Positions 5,976 through 6,586 of a DNA stretch of 6,586 nucleotides are shown here, in pieces (position 1 is the stretch's first letter; each line of letters starts with the position of its first letter). The stretch spans positions 1 to 6,586 of the forward strand of contig JAFOIR010000211.1 of NCBI GenBank assembly GCA_017420625.1, written 5' to 3'. The DNA is from Bacillota bacterium. GTDB lineage: Bacteria > Bacillota_A > Clostridia > Lachnospirales > Bianqueaceae. The translations under genes were made by a program, and so were the position numbers. Below the pieces are notes generated by a model, which saw only the letters and a program-made list of their open reading frames with translations, had not been told where the DNA came from and made no database searches.

Positions 5976-6586
5976 TTATTTTGTTAATTTCAGTGCCATA
6001 CGATAGACTCTGGTCGCATTGATCTCCAGCTGTTTACGGGATACTTCACCTGACTTCAGAGCTGTAAGAAGTGTCTTGTAATCCTTCGGGCCGCCCGGCA
6101 TGAACAGATCGCCTCCGGCAGCTGCCACACAGGAAGAAAGTGCAACGCGGTATTTCGTCTTTCCGTTCGTCGTCATAGCGATGACCCAGTCAGTCATCAC
6201 GATACCTTCATATCCCCACTCACAGCGCAGAATATCTTCTGTCAGATCTCTGCGCTCATTGGTATGCGTACCATTCAGCAGATTATAGGAAGTCATCAGG
6301 GCATGAGGCTGAGAAGATTTCACACAGATCTCAAAGCCTTTCAGGTAGATCTCACGCATTGCACGCTCACTGACATGAGAGTTGTTGGTATAGCGCTGAT
6401 ATTCCTGGTTGTTCGCGGCATAATGCTTGATCGTCGTACCACAGGTCGGATGCTTCTGCACACCGTTCGTGATGGCTGCTGCAAAGACACCGCTGATCAG
6501 CGGATCTTCAGAGAAATATTCGAAGTTACGTCCGCAAAGGATACTGCGATGGATATTCAGCGCAGGAGCCAGCCACAGATGAACGC
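5976..6586 (-). CDS. Glycoside hydrolase family 3 beta-glucosidase-type enzyme, C-terminal part
   Basis: The last 202 codons of a gene that runs off the right edge. It holds the second half of the GH3 (beta/alpha)8 catalytic barrel. Numbering visible residues from the edge, LAPALNIHR is at 5-13, GRNFEYFSEDP at 18-28, the substrate-binding KHYAANNQE at 53-61, TSYNLLNG at 98-105, and IVMTDW with the expected nucleophile Asp132 (bases 6189-6191). GGDLFMPGG follows. These are beta-glucosidase-type motifs, not the NagZ type. The protein ends right after the last barrel helix, so the usual C-terminal sandwich domain does not follow. GTG 6461 is not a start, because the frame is open and homologous upstream of it. 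It probably cleaves beta-linked gluco- or xylo-oligosaccharides; no view of the N-terminus or a signal peptide. Confidence 0.9.
   Translation of the reverse strand, partial: VHLWLAPALNIHRSILCGRNFEYFSEDPLISGVFAAAITNGVQKHPTCGTTIKHYAANNQEYQRYTNNSHVSERAMREIYLKGFEICVKSSQPHALMTSYNLLNGTHTNERRDLTEDILRCEWGYEGIVMTDWVIAMTTNGKTKYRVALSSCVAAAGGDLFMPGGPKDYKTLLTALKSGEVSRKQLEINATRVYRMALKLTK

Noticed and set aside
5976..6461. A self-contained 161-residue protein starting at GTG 6461
   Set aside because: The frame stays open to the window edge, and the upstream codons encode conserved GH3 motifs (GRNFEYFSEDP), so this is an internal codon of a longer gene.

Overview
The window looks like a chromosomal segment of a low-to-mid G+C Bacillota (Firmicutes) bacterium. 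The signs are strong AGGAGG-type ribosome binding sites, TTGACT/TAGAAT- and TATAAT-type promoters, GTG start use, short U-tract hairpin terminators, and protein families common in gut clostridia and relatives. A GH3 glucosidase whose barrel lies at its C-terminus fits a Lachnospiraceae- or Ruminococcaceae-like host, but family or genus cannot be fixed from this sequence. No mobile element, CRISPR array or transferred island is visible.

Layout. The left edge holds the 3' end of the tmRNA gene ssrA on the + strand, with its terminator at 89-128. Everything else is on the - strand, so it is listed from high to low coordinates in the order of transcription. (a) A GH3 beta-glucosidase-type gene enters from the right edge and ends at 5976, with a terminator at 5910-5947. 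(b) A 175-base intergenic region holds that terminator, three palindromes, and a promoter with an overlapping inverted repeat. (c) A MarR-family regulator (5363-5800) overlaps by one base, in the string TAGTG, with (d) a membrane AAA+ metalloprotease FtsH (3411-5363). (e) A perfect 10-bp hairpin with only four U residues lies between ftsH and (f) a short Gfo/Idh/MocA-type oxidoreductase (2510-3352). (g) A TtcA-type tRNA-thiolation PP-loop protein (1645-2490) follows 19 bases later. (h) A separately promoted MATE efflux transporter (162-1541) is convergent with ssrA.

How it may work together. marR and ftsH are very probably one translationally coupled operon, transcribed from the promoter at 5839-5866. 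MarR probably represses it through the inverted repeat TGTTTA-N4-TAAACA at the -10 element. The regulator has eight cysteines in 145 residues, so a redox or thiol signal controlling a membrane quality-control protease is an attractive but unproven reading. gfo and ttcA have no visible promoter of their own directly upstream. They are probably expressed by read-through of the weak hairpin after ftsH, which would set a lower or conditional level. The MATE gene has its own sigma-A-type promoter, with palindromes over its -35 and spacer.

Corrections to naive gene calls: FtsH starts at GTG 5363, not TTG 5387. The oxidoreductase starts at ATG 3352, not far upstream inside ftsH. MarR starts at ATG 5800. 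The GH3 gene runs through the right edge rather than starting at GTG 6461.
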